A stretch of 64,000 nt of DNA from Doryteuthis pealeii. Taxonomy: Eukaryota; Mollusca; Cephalopoda; Myopsida; Loliginidae. The DNA is taken from assembly GCA_023376005.1 (NCBI GenBank), contig CM042151.1, positions 80,830,199-80,894,198 of the forward strand, written 5' to 3'. Position numbers and translations under genes: made by a program. The notes under the pieces are model-generated. The model did not search any database. It was not told the origin of the DNA and saw only the letters and a list, made by a program, of their open reading frames with translations. Of this stretch, positions 1 through 9,478 are shown in pieces (position 1 is the stretch's first letter; the number at the start of each line of letters is the position of its first letter).

Positions 1-255
1 GTTGAGTTTGATTTTTCATTTGATTTAGACAAATATTGGCATTCTGATTTCAAAACAAGTCAGTTTTTTTCCTTAACGATAATGAAATTTATTCATTCAA
101 AAATATCCATCACCTTTTGAACTACAAAAAGTCTTTTTCTTTTCTTTTTAGCATATTGTCCTGAACAAGGCTTTATATAAACCAGAACATATAAACATCA
201 ACATGAATATAAGCTAATCTTTTTTGGAACAATTTGTTTTTCTTTTGAAACCACA

Positions 256-473
256 AGGTTCCTAGTTTGATAACGGCCCTCACCAACTCAGCGTATGAGT
301 AGCGCTGGGATTTATGCAGTAAAGTAAGGAGCTGATCGTAGGTGTGCTGCTCAACTACAGATGTTAAAATAATCTTCTTGGTCTATTATTAGTGAAAAGG
401 GGATAGACTCCCTTGCTGATTGGTTGATACTGACTTTAGGCCACTCCGACAACTTTACTTATGAGTTCATCTT
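256..473 (+). repeat. SINE family 1, headless copy
   Basis: This matches the body and 3' part of the tRNA-headed SINE at 31692-31924: 'caactcagcgtatgagtagc', 'gtaaagtaaggagctgat', 'actcccttgctgattgg' and 'ggccactccgacaacttt'. Only the B-box side of the tRNA-like head is present (from 'aaggttcctagtttgata'). Confidence 0.75.
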
Positions 474-573
474 TGCTTCTCCAGCAGTGTTCAGCATGTC
501 TTGTTCGTCTTACTCGGATGTTTTGTGTATAGCCAAATTCAATTCAATATTTCTATGACTTAAAAATTAGATC

Positions 574-599
574 AGTCCTCATCTACAGTATTATTATTA

Positions 600-634
<35 letters not shown>

Positions 635-774
635 TTGTAATGACTCCTAGGGCATCTCCCCTTTCTTACTATCTTCTCATATCAACTTTAAAAAAAGACC
701 AAAAACAAAAAGATTCTTTGCACAGAATATATATATCTATACAATATCTATATTGTATTTATACAATATCTATA

Positions 775-809
<35 letters not shown>

Positions 810-816
810 TATCTAT

Positions 817-857
<41 letters not shown>

Positions 858-900
858 CTATTATCATATATATATATATATTATACTATCTATATAATAC
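574..900. repeat. (TTA)n and (TA)n microsatellites
   Basis: A (TTA)n/(ATT)n tract at about 588-636 is followed, after 80 bases, by interrupted (TA)n at about 727-900. Tract lengths differ in copy B (33960-34250). An open frame across the TA tract encodes only Ile/Tyr repeats and is not a gene. Confidence 0.9.
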
Positions 901-945
901 CCTCTTAATTAAATCTTTTTTATTTTTTTTTATAACCCTCCCTCA

Positions 946-994
946 CTGATTGGTTGATACTGACTTTAGGCCACTCCGACAACTTTACTTACTT
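946..994 (+). repeat. SINE family 1, 3' end fragment
   Basis: The stretch 'tgattggttgatactgac' to 'actccgacaactttactt' repeats the last ~50 bases of the SINE at 256-473, almost base for base. It lies just upstream of the exon of the first zinc-finger gene. Confidence 0.7.
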
Positions 995-1022
995 ATTTCT
1001 ATACAGAATTATATAAAAATGT

Positions 1023-1040
1023 ATTTCTTTTCTTTTACAG
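1023..1040 (+). other. Predicted 3' splice site of the zinc-finger exon
   Basis: The pyrimidine-rich run 'tttcttttcttttacag' ends in AG at 1039-1040, 98 bases before the start codon. A similar ttttacag acceptor stands about 100 bases before the start of the minus-strand zinc-finger gene, suggesting a shared structure of an upstream non-coding exon plus one coding exon. The donor was not identified. Confidence 0.55.
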
Positions 1041-1138
1041 ATATTCCAGTATTGAGTGAAAACATACTTTTGCTTTTTACTTGCATGAATGCCGTCAAAT
1101 GGATTTGAAAATTTAAGGTCAACCTGATGTGAGAAAAC

Positions 1139-1924
1139 ATGGAAAAATATATTCAAGGAAAAAGATTCAATTGTGACATTTGTGGATCTTCATTTTCAAA
1201 AGGTTCAATGTTGAAAATACACATGCGTACACACACTGGAGAAAAACCATTCACTTGTCAAATATGTAGAGCTGCCTTTTCACAGAGTTCTCATTTAAAA
1301 AGACACACGCGTACGCACACGGGTGAGAAACCTTACCCTTGTGAAATTTGTGGGTCTTCCTTTCCTGACAGTTCCAGTCAAAAAAGTCACATGCGGACAC
1401 ACACTGGAGAGAAACCTTATTGTTGTGAAATTTGTAAATCTGCTTTCTCAGATAATTCCACATTGAAAAATCATATGAAAACACACACGCACGAGAAACC
1501 TTATTATTGTCAAATGTGTGGATCCACATTTTCAAGGAGTTCATATTTGAAAAAACACTTACAAAGACACATCGGTGATAAGCTGTATCCCTGTGAAATG
1601 TGTGGGTCTACATTTTCGGACAGTACAGCACTAAAGAGACACACGCGAATCCACACTGGAGAGAAACCATATTCTTGTGAAGTGTGTGGATCGACATTTT
1701 CAGAAAGTACATATCTAAAGCAACACATGAGAACTCACACAGGAGAGAAACCGTATTCTTGTGAAGTGTGTGGATCTGCATTTTCAATAGGATACAATTT
1801 AAAAAGGCATATGAGAACTCACACTGGAGAAAAACCATATGTTTGTAAAGTGTGTGGATCTGCATTTTCGCAAAATTCAATTTTGAAAACACACATGCAA
1901 AGGCACTCAAATATAAAAACATGA
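1139..1924 (+). CDS. Poly-C2H2 zinc-finger protein, nine fingers
   Basis: The 261-residue protein consists almost entirely of nine classical C2H2 fingers at a 28-residue period (about residues 10-32, 38-60, 66-88, 94-116, 122-144, 150-172, 178-200, 206-228, 234-256). Each has C-x2-C, a Phe, a Leu and H-x3-H, mostly joined by TGEKP linkers. Linker 4-5 (THEKP) and linker 5-6 (IGDKL) deviate. Finger 3 has Gln where the helix core Leu is expected. There is no KRAB, BTB, SCAN or ZAD domain. By family knowledge it is a nuclear sequence-specific DNA-binding protein; target and effect are unknown. The start is the first ATG after an in-frame TGA nine bases upstream. The whole coding region is one exon, preceded by a splice acceptor at 1040, with AATAAA at 1993. 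The nearly identical copy at 34490 is frame-broken, but all five substitutions are synonymous. Confidence 0.92.
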   Translation: MEKYIQGKRFNCDICGSSFSKGSMLKIHMRTHTGEKPFTCQICRAAFSQSSHLKRHTRTHTGEKPYPCEICGSSFPDSSSQKSHMRTHTGEKPYCCEICKSAFSDNSTLKNHMKTHTHEKPYYCQMCGSTFSRSSYLKKHLQRHIGDKLYPCEMCGSTFSDSTALKRHTRIHTGEKPYSCEVCGSTFSESTYLKQHMRTHTGEKPYSCEVCGSAFSIGYNLKRHMRTHTGEKPYVCKVCGSAFSQNSILKTHMQRHSNIKT

Positions 1925-1992
1925 TTGTTGAAAGAATGAATTTGAATTTTAAAATTATTCAACTATTGGAATTTTTGAATTGATGGATGCTG

Positions 1993-1998
1993 AATAAA
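1993..1998 (+). terminator. Poly(A) signal of the first zinc-finger gene
   Basis: A canonical AATAAA lies 69 bases after the stop codon and just before the MITE at 2024. It is conserved in copy B (about 35345). It is the likely 3' end signal, giving a short 3' UTR. Confidence 0.55.
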
Positions 1999-2023
1999 AA
2001 CTATAATCTTGCAATTTCATATA

Positions 2024-2411
2024 CAGGGGGGTGCAAAAGTAGGTATACAGTTATAAAAAAAGGAAAACACATACATTACTGATTGTATTATACAAACAAA
2101 CCAATGTTACATATACATGTAATAAGAAGCACATGTAGTAAGAAGCTCTAATCCCTAAGGTATTCAAATTGTTTGTCTTCAGAGTTCACACACTCCTTTA
2201 ATCGAGAACAGGCAGTCATGCACACTCTAGAACAAGGGTCTTTATCAGCATCAATTTGGTTAAATTGCCAATTTACCTGAAGTGAATAAAAGGAAATGAG
2301 TAAATGTACATACATTTTTATTACTTAAGATATATCACTTTCACTTCAGTATAATATGACACTAATTTCACTGATGTGACACTACTGTATACCTACTTTT
2401 GCACTACCCTG
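2024..2411. mobile_element. MITE M1, Tc1/mariner-like, 388 bp
   Basis: The ends are inverted repeats of ~27 bases: left 'caggggggtgcaaaagtag', right the complement of 'ctacttttgcactaccctg', each extended by gtatacag. TA dinucleotides flank both ends (2022-2023 and 2412-2413), as expected of a Tc1/mariner target duplication. There is no coding capacity. Its right end abuts the decayed mariner element, which may have lost its 5' end there. Copy B holds the same element at 35376-35761. Confidence 0.8.
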
Positions 2412-3290
2412 TATTCAAAACCCCTGAGTGAGGACAAGTGTCAGAGAAATGTCTCAGACACTTGGTGACAGCATTGCAACAGTTTCCCACCATTTACAGA
2501 GTATTGGAAAGGTGAAAAAGCTGGATTCCTCATGAGCTCAATGAGCACCCAAAACTTAGGCGGTTTGAAGTGTGCTCGATGCTCAGTTTGCATATCACCA
2601 ATGACCCCTTTCTTGACCGAATAGTCACTTGTGACGAAAAGTGGATCCTTTACGACAACCGTAAATGATCAGGTCAATGGCTTGATTGTGATGAATCCCC
2701 AAAACACTTCCCAAAGCCAAAGTTGCACCAGCAAAAGATTATGGTGACCGTCTGGTGGTCTGCAATAGGTGTTATCCACTACGACTTTTTGAAAACCAAT
2801 TAGACCATTACTGCAGAGATTTACTGCAATCAACTCGCTGATATGCCCGCTTGCTTGCAAAAAAGAAGACCTGCATTAGTGAATCGATGTGGTCCAATTC
2901 TCCTCCACGATAATGCTCGGCCACATGCTGCAAGATTGACTGTACAGAAACTCGCAGACTTGGGATACGAGACCTTACCACATCCTCCATATTCTCCCTT
3001 AATTATCATTAAGGAAAAAAACCTATTGATTTTTATTTTTATGGGCACTTAAGCACATTTTTAAATCATAAAACTTTTTGATCTAAAGAAGAGGTGGAAT
3101 CATCATTTAAAGATTTTTTGCATCACAGCCAATAACTTTTTACCAATGCAGCATAAATGACCTCGTAGATCGATGGCAGAGATGCATAGCTGCCCAACGC
3201 TCATATTTTGAGTAATTTTAACATTTCTACTGTTAATGTTTCAACAATAAATGTATGTATTTGAAATCGGCCATTATTTTTGTAACAACC
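2412..3290 (+). pseudogene. Decayed mariner transposase, 5'-truncated
   Basis: Conceptual translation shows mariner-type catalytic blocks: TCDEKWILYDN around 2630-2665 (first Asp), LLHDNARPHAA around 2900-2935 (second Asp) and LPHPPYSP near 2980. The third Asp block (DLSPIDFHF) is disrupted here by an aberrant segment at about 2997-3025 but is readable in copy B. There are several stops and frameshifts and no helix-turn-helix N-terminus. The end resembles a mariner inverted repeat ('tttttgtaacaaccta', 3278-3292) with TA after it. Family knowledge: D,D34D cut-and-paste transposase. It is certainly inactive. Confidence 0.85.
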
Positions 3291-3395
3291 TAATATTTTC
3301 TTGTCAAGTATATGGATATACTTTTGCATCCAATTCACAATTGAAAATACTGTTCCTCTCCTAATAATTTTTTTTGCAGCTTGATATACTGTATT

Positions 3396-3672
3396 AAGGT
3401 GTGTGGTGTAATGGTTACAGTCATAGGAAATAGACTTATTAACCCGATTTCAAATCTTGGATGAGGCTGTTTGCATTTCACATAGCACCCTTGGGAAAGA
3501 TATACATCCAACTGCTCTCCCTCCAGCTATGGGTGAATAGTAGGCTAGACTGGGCTCTTTAACCTTGGTTAGGTAACCAGTCTCAGAGAAGGAAAAAAAC
3601 TCTGTATTTAAACCTGCTAAACTCTGCTTGATAACTTGATGTTTTATCACATCCTGCTCATGTAGAGGGATT
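3396..3672 (+). repeat. SINE family 2 (tRNA-headed), full length
   Basis: The head 'gtggtgtaatggttacag' resembles a polymerase III A box and 'cgatttcaaatc' a degenerate B box. The body carries 'ccagctatgggtgaatagta' and 'agactgggctctttaacctt', and the end 'cacatcctgctcatgtag'. The same order recurs at 8612, 9395, 22040, 23548, 23794 and 56815. It is followed by a (TA)n tract. Confidence 0.8.
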
Positions 3673-3677
3673 TTGTA

Positions 3678-3679
<2 letters not shown>

Positions 3680-3712
<33 letters not shown>
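3680..3712. repeat. (TA)n microsatellite, site of an insertion in copy B
   Basis: About 16 TA units directly follow the SINE. In copy B the equivalent tract is split by a ~700 bp fold-back element (37070-37769). Confidence 0.9.
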
Positions 3713-3715
<3 letters not shown>

Positions 3716-4231
3716 TGTATTGCCTATAACTGAATACACCCTAACCAATTTTTTTAATAAAATTTTCTTCTAAACCAGAGCTGGGCAATGATTTTTGCTT
3801 GCAGGGCACATTGGAATTTTTTGAAAAAACTTATGGATTGTTCTAATGTCAACGCTGCCAACAGAAAATCCTTGCAACCAACAACCACCCAAGCCAACAG
3901 CTTTTGTGACAGAGGAGCACTACTAAAGAGCTATACACACCTTGGTACATTAAACTGCTACAAACTTTTTAATATAAATATCAGTGAAACTCAATTTAGT
4001 GGAGAAATTACCTGTTTTTTCAAAAGATTCTGTTACAGATCACCTGTAATTGATACAACACTTGACATATTTTTTACTAATATTAAATATTCAATTTCTA
4101 GCTCATGAAATTAATATTTTTTATTTTTTCAAATGAATTAATCAATCTTTGTGATTTTTTAATTTTATTTGCAAAAATTTTTTTTAAATAAAATTAATAC
4201 TCAACAGGTTGTCTTTCTGACTTTTTCTTCA
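3713..4231. other. Intergenic, no gene seen
   Basis: AT-rich sequence. An open frame at 3788-4108 has no recognisable domain and is interrupted in copy B by a ~500 bp insertion, so I do not regard it as a gene. Confidence 0.6.
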
Positions 4232-4516
4232 ACTCCAGGTTAAACATGTGCAATCGGTGGCTGATAATTGTACTGGGTATGACATTAAACTGCATCTAAT
4301 GGTGAAGTTCCAAGTTTGGAGTTCTGTGGAAGTGGAGTACCCCTTCATCACCATAACGACCCAGAGAGGTAATACCTGTTAGGAACCCATAACAGGTATT
4401 GATAAATAGATTAAAAAAATTGAATACCCAACATGAATGAATGAAATAAATTGTATTCAGTATAAAATAACCAACATGTTCATATGCCATAAGAACCAAC
4501 CAACCAACCAACCAGG
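4232..4516 (+). repeat. Dispersed repeat family D, with shared SINE tail
   Basis: It contains 'gtggagtaccccttcatcac', 'gacccagaggtaat'-like sequence and 'acctgttagga', then a tail 'catgttcatatgccat' and a (CCAA)n end. The same order of blocks is seen at 16455-16775 and in parts at 22735, 23110 and 23410. The tail matches that of the 5S-headed and family F SINEs. Confidence 0.65.
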
Positions 4517-4656
4517 TTAATCATATATAACAAAGCCTGTTTAACATCTACAACAATATAGCTTACCTCTGCCTGCAGGATGATTTTGCTGACAACCGCT
4601 AGGAGGTAACACAACTAGTTACCATAATAACTCTTATAAATCTAATAAATCATGTT

Positions 4657-4659
4657 TAG

Positions 4660-4697
<38 letters not shown>
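4657..4697. repeat. (TA)n microsatellite
   Basis: About 18 TA units, shorter in copy B (about 39272-39292). Confidence 0.9.
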
Positions 4698-4699
<2 letters not shown>

Positions 4700-4904
4700 C
4701 ATATGGCGTGAGCACGCTTCTCGTTATACAAGTGCTAAACAAGCTACTTTTTCAATATTTAACCACCTGAGGATTGTATAATACGCATGAAACTGTAGTA
4801 ACGGTAAATTAGTACCATTATATTTTATTTAAGAATTAAATCTGCTCTGCAGATTTAGCATTGAGCACTTTTATGTGTAAACACTTTTCACATATGATAT
4901 TCTT

Positions 4905-5224
4905 CATTATATATACTAGCAAATATATGCATGCTCCGCCGAGTGCAAGTATTTGAATTTTAATGAAATAAAATATTATATCAAATTAGAAAGGCTAATG
5001 AAACTAAATAAGAATGTAGATAAAAAGATTTGAAACAGAGGGGATATAATCGAAAAATAGAACAACTGAAACTTACTTTTACATCACTCCCGTCTTTCAT
5101 TGCTAAGATTGCGAGATTTTTGCTCATATTCATTAAGATAAAACCAAACAATTGGAAATCAATAATACTAAGTGCATATTCATTAAGATTAAATTTTTAT
5201 CCAAATTTCACTGTAGTTCCAGAC
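4905..5224 (+). repeat. Dispersed repeat shared with 25595-25990
   Basis: It begins 'tactagcaaatatatgca' and includes 'agatttttgctcatattca' and 'aaaccaaacaattggaaatc', all with close counterparts at 25595-25990. Relative to copy B (39500-39910) and to the 25.6 kb copy, A lacks ~100 internal bases near 5108. The family is not identified. Confidence 0.6.
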
Positions 5225-5236
5225 GTAATGGCAGGG

Positions 5237-5545
5237 TATTTCCATGTCAAATCATCCAAACCATGTCATCCACCCCCTTCAATTTTTCTTAAATTTTGTT
5301 TAGGTGTGGATTATGATAAAATTAGCCAATCTCCAAAATTTGAGCTTCCAATACCAAAAAAATGGCAGATTTATATTGATTTTTTGCACTCCAAATTTGA
5401 GGGCTAACTACATAACTACGTCAATTTTTCGATTTGGAAGCTCAAATTTTGGGGATCATTGTTAACACACCTGGAAAAATTTTCAGAACAATTGAAGAGG
5501 GTGGGTGACAATTTTACTTTTTTCTGGATGATTTGACATGGAATA
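5237..5545. mobile_element. Fold-back element FB1, first copy
   Basis: The ends are inverted copies: left 'attccatgtcaaatcatcca' type, right the complement of 'tggatgatttgacatgga'. The inverted homology runs deep: 'cccccttcaatttttct', 'ccaggtgtg' and 'caaaatttgagcttcc' all recur on the opposite strand, so nearly the whole element can fold into one long hairpin. A related element is at 8766-9137. The open frame across it is a by-product. Non-autonomous; transposase source unknown. Confidence 0.75.
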
Positions 5546-5817
5546 GTTTGCAAACTGTCCTTTTCAGGGCAAAACTCAAATTAAAGTCTTTTGTCAGTGA
5601 GTATATTTCTTCCAGTCCAAAGAATTTCATCCTGGAAAGATATCACTACCAATCTTATCCCAGTAGCTTTTCTGTCTACCAAATCCAACTGTTTCCAGCC
5701 TCTAGACTATTTTGGGGTAATTTCACACCAAATCAAATCATTTTAATAATCAAAGGACTCAAGTTGCTTAAAGCATTGTTACATAAATATTGGATCCCTA
5801 ATGCTTTTATAAGGTAT

Positions 5818-6119
5818 TGTAGAAATCATAATGGTGATTAGTGCAGCTGATGGCCTTGAGGGTGAGTGACGGCGCTTGACCTCAATCTCACCTTGCCTTG
5901 CAGGGATGGATCGTGAGAACCGGAAGCCATAGAAGACCCTCTTCCGGTTTAAGGTTATAGTAAGTTTAAGTCAGAGGTAGCAGCAAGCTCGAAGGGGTAA
6001 GTCATGTTATACACGCGGTCCCTCAACTGCGCAGGTGTCTGGGTTGGGGATTTGGAAATAAAGTAACATCAACGTAAATCGAAGTCTTGTGTTTATTACC
6101 TAAAAACTAACAATGACAC
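5818..6119 (+). mobile_element. LTR-like segment (possible solo LTR)
   Basis: GC content is higher than the surroundings. A hairpin ('gaaccggaag' ... 'cttccggttt', 5919-5951), an AATAAA ('ggaaataaagtaac', about 6057) and a downstream 'cttgtgtttatt' resemble an R/U5 region. Possible TGT...ACA ends lie at about 5818 and 6119. No partner LTR, target duplication or gag/pol was found. This is a tentative reading. Confidence 0.35.
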
Positions 6120-6587
6120 AGGGCTTCTGATAATAAGAAATCCCAACAGAAACCCCAAGAAAGTCAGCACCAGACGCAAGATAATAGACGATCAGAATAG
6201 CAAAGCCGGCCAGAAGAATAGATGACCAAGATATAGAAAAAGTAAAGAAAGTTATATAACAGCATCAGCTGTTGCTTAAATGGTCACCCATCTAGATATT
6301 AAACAGGCTCATAACTGCTTAACTTCACTGATCTAGCAGAAACTGGTGCTTTCAGTGTGACTAGTCATATGATGTTTTCGCGGGACTCATATAATTTCTC
6401 AGGATATAGGCAATTAAATTCGGATGAAGAAGACGACAACAATAATTAAAGATAAAAAAACATACATTCAAAAGCGTACAAAAGTTGCAAACTTAATGGC
6501 GTTTGCAACAAGATTTATCTTGCTAAGGGTTTAAAGATATAGGGAGCAAAAAAATACATGTCTCACTGTTGACTGCTCAACACTATA
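6120..6587. other. Intergenic, no gene seen
   Basis: The sequence after the LTR-like segment is well conserved in copy B, with no coding or known repeat signature. It could be internal retroelement sequence. Confidence 0.5.
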
Positions 6588-6645
6588 GGTGACTTTTTTC
6601 CTAGAATTCAATTTAGGCGCCAATATTGTATATTGGCGAGTCACC
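6588..6645. other. Nested stem-loop
   Basis: An inner hairpin (cgccaata 6618-6625 with tattggcg 6631-6638) is directly abutted by the right arm of an outer stem (ggtgact 6588-6594 with agtcacc 6639-6645). Both stems are conserved in copy B (about 41312-41370). Function unknown. Confidence 0.6.
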
Positions 6646-7440
6646 CTCTGGTGCAAGGGGCAGATAATTTATCTATAATTTTTCTGATCTAGACTATAAT
6701 GCCAAACTTTTGAATCACCCTAGTATCTATAAATCTGAAAAAGAAAGATACTATTTTATATTGTTTTAAAATCTTTAAGCACTATCAAAGAAATTAACAA
6801 AAAACACAGTTATCTGGTAAGTGACATTTATTTTAATATAAAAAAAATATCTTTATTTTGTCATTCTAAATCTGAATAAGTTTTAAAATAAAGTCACAAA
6901 AAAACAAATGCTTTATTCTCATCTACTTAATCAAATTTAAAAGGTATAATCATACATTTAATTTCTGAACATACCATAATTTATAAGGGTAATCCCAAAC
7001 GTAAGGTCTTCAAAATATTCAGAAATCACACAAATGTTTATTGTCAATGATGTTTATATCATTCTAACCCTTTATCAAACAGAGTGTCCCAATAACAATA
7101 AATAAAAGTATTAAAACATCTTTGTAAATTATCATCCTACCTTATTAAAAAAAAAACTACTTCAAGAGAGGCACTTTTAATTTATCACATTAGTTACTTC
7201 CCTTCATTTTGCAGATGGCAGTGTAATATATTATCTGATCAGTGCACCCAAGGACCAGGCTGAAAAGGAAGTGCATGGGGGTCAGGTGCAGCCTGGAAAC
7301 GAAAACAGGATGTGGCCCTGACCTGACCTTTTGCACCTGGAAATGCAGGTGAACATTTGACATGTTTTAAGTACAGAAATCTGTAGGCTTAGCCCATAGC
7401 CAATGAAAACAGCCTGCATGGGTGAAGAGGCATGTCTACA
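6646..7440. other. Intergenic, no gene seen
   Basis: AT-rich to 7190. From 7200 to 7435 the base composition is more balanced. The copy B equivalent has a short minus-strand frame that is not open in A, so it is not supported as a gene. Confidence 0.55.
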
Positions 7441-7456
7441 GAAAAAACTGCGTAGG

Positions 7457-7690
7457 TGTCACGAACAAAGAGGCGTGACACCGGGGGTCAGACTACAATA
7501 AAAGAAGCCCATAGAGATCGATTAAAGAGACAACGATCGGGGTTCGAGAACAGAACTCCCGAAGGCTCCACATTTGCGTAACCCTGCCAACGACTCTTAG
7601 CTGTACACAACCGAGGGAATAAACATCTCATCTTACATTTTCCTAAATACAAGTGTTTGTGTTCTTTGACGGGTCCAGTGTGTAACAGCA
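7457..7690 (+). mobile_element. LTR-like segment, possible solo LTR
   Basis: It begins 'tgtcacgaacaaagagg' and ends 'gtccagtgtgtaaca', i.e. TG...CA ends. Inside are a CAATAAAAGA box (about 7495) and an AATAAA (about 7619) followed by a GT-rich stretch, the order expected of an LTR. I see no clean target duplication and no internal retroelement genes. Copy B: about 42171-42385. Confidence 0.4.
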
Positions 7691-7744
7691 GTGGTAAATA
7701 AAGGGTTAAAGTTTGAACATGTGTCTATTTTTCTACTTAATCAC

Positions 7745-8005
7745 CATTTCAGTTGATGCAGTTTTTGTGTGTTCATGCCATACCAGCTCGCCACCATTGA
7801 ACCTTGTCATCGTTGCAAATTCCTTACACCATTTGCATATGTTTCTGACATCCATGCATGACTCTCCATACACTTCTGTTAATTAGCAATGAATTTCAAT
7901 CAGTTTAATGCCTTTTGTATTCAAAAACTGAATTTTACACTTGGCAGTAATGTCATTTGGGAGCTCCATCAGAAACAACTGCCTGACCAAGAATGAGTGT
8001 GGCAA
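7745..8005 (-). pseudogene. Remnant of a Mos1-type helix-turn-helix (HTH_48-like) domain
   Basis: Reading the minus strand gives KCKIQFLNTKGIKLIEIHC, a stop, LTEVYGESCMDVRNICKWC and KEF, then a Gly/His-rich segment. The spacing of IEIH, VYGE and the Trp-containing second helix matches the N-terminal helix-turn-helix of mariner/Mos1-type transposases and of proteins derived from them (family knowledge). At least one in-frame stop and no catalytic domain nearby. Transposon fossil or decayed domesticated gene. Copy B: about 42440-42700. Confidence 0.6.
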
Positions 8006-8116
8006 TGAGGCAAATGCAGACGTAGTAGTATGCACAACAGTGTTGCCAATAGCTGCACAAACAATTTCCCTGCACCCCCGGGGTTTTGGAGACCTTACTT
8101 TTGGGATTACCTGCAT

Positions 8117-8611
8117 AACTTGTTGGTCAATATCATTAATAGAGCATGTATTTCTAAGTTACGGTAGCGTGGACAAGAAATCAATGGTGCTTGATTACTG
8201 ATAGTTTCTCGCCCATGTGATTTTCAAAGAAAGTACATATATATATTGAAGGAATGTTTTAATACATATATGTGTGTGTATGGAAGAAAAGAAGGTCCTG
8301 AATAGAATCATTCACACCACCAACTTATCTGGTCTTTTGTATATATATATAAGATTTAATTCTTTTATTGTTATCTTCCTTTGTAGTACTCTTTGTCTCT
8401 TTGTTTTATACATCTCCTTCATTTATATTTATTTCAATGAGCCTCTTTTTTGACAAACATACAGAACACAATTGTTGGTAAAGCCAATCTGTAAAAATAA
8501 TTTGACCCATCAGTATCTGCACTTTTCTGTCAACTATAATGCAATTCTATTAATGATTTAAAAAAATAAGCTCAGTGATAATTAATGCTTGCTACTGGTT
8601 ATATCAACATA
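8117..8611. other. Intergenic, no gene seen
   Basis: AT-rich, with short TA-rich stretches near 8240 and 8340. A plus-strand frame at 7941-8201 is antisense to the HTH remnant and is not a gene. Confidence 0.55.
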
Positions 8612-8760
8612 GGTAAAATAGTAGGGTAGACTGGGCTCTTTAACTTTGGTATAGCAACCATTCGAGGAGAAGGAAAGCACTGAATTCAAACCTGTTGAAC
8701 TCCACTTAAGAAATTAACCTTGTGTCACATCCTGCTTGTGCAGAGGAATTGGTAAATATA
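8612..8760 (+). repeat. SINE family 2, 3' half
   Basis: It carries 'aatagtagggtagactgggc', 'gagaaggaaagcactgaatt', 'ctccacttaagaaatt' and 'cacatcctgcttgtgcag', the distal half of the SINE at 3396-3672. The head is missing. Confidence 0.75.
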
Positions 8761-8765
8761 TATGA

Positions 8766-9137
8766 GTAATTCCATGTGAAATCATCCAGGCCGTGTCACC
8801 TACCCCCTGTTAACTTTAAGACTTTTTGTATAGCATTTTTGGATTCCTTAGGTCAAAAAGCTTTGATAAACCAATTTTTAGTAGTAGGGAAGCACTAGAA
8901 CTCATTTTACAGACTAAAACAAATTACAAAACATTGCTATTTTGAGCCCCTTCCCCCCACCAAAAAAAATTTGGTGAGGTAAAGATCAGTATAACTTGGC
9001 CAATTTATGGAATTGGAAACTCATACTTTGGGGATTGTCTTAGTTTAACATAGTCCACACATGGACAAAACTTCAGAAAAATTGAAATGTATGGGTGATA
9101 ATCTAACTTTTTTCTGGATGATTTCACATGGAATTAC
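8766..9137. mobile_element. Fold-back element FB1, second copy
   Basis: Left end 'gtaattccatgtgaaatcat' and right end its complement ('atgatttcacatggaattac') are near-perfect inverted repeats. Internal blocks match FB1 at 5237: 'ggaattggaa', 'tttggggattg' and 'gtccacac'. It sits directly against the 3' end of a SINE family 2 copy. Copy B: 43457-43811. Confidence 0.8.
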
Positions 9138-9394
9138 CCATATATGAATTATATACTGACATAGACAAAGATTAGAATATAGCAATGAGAGGTTTTATTT
9201 CTACTATGACATAACTAATCAACAGAGAGAATCACAGTGATATGATATCAGTTGGATAATACTATTGATAGTCATATTTCTATTTTTAAATTATTCTATT
9301 TTTAGATTATGAGTCTTCCCGATTTCAGAGGGAAAATAGGGACAAGCAATTTAAGTCTGATATAAAAATAAAGTATTGTTTGAATTTTTCCAAA

Positions 9395-9478
9395 TCTGAA
9401 TTCAAACCTGCTGAACACCACTTTAAAAATTGACCTTGAGTCACATCCTGCTCATGCAGAGGGGGTTGGGTAAGTACA
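9395..9478 (+). repeat. SINE family 2, tail fragment
   Basis: The stretch 'ctgaattcaaacctgctgaa' to 'cacatcctgctcatgcagag' matches the last ~80 bases of the family. Confidence 0.65.

Noticed and set aside
640..897. Open frame across the TA tract
   Set aside because: Encodes Ile/Tyr dipeptide repeats from (TA)n; microsatellite artefact.
1251..1922. Minus-strand frames antisense to the first zinc-finger gene, and similar plus-strand frames opposite 10701-11483
   Set aside because: Shadows of the 84-base finger repeat; the Cys/His pattern belongs to the other strand.
7941..8201. Plus-strand 86-residue frame
   Set aside because: Lies opposite the HTH remnant; no domain and no open equivalent of the same length in copy B.
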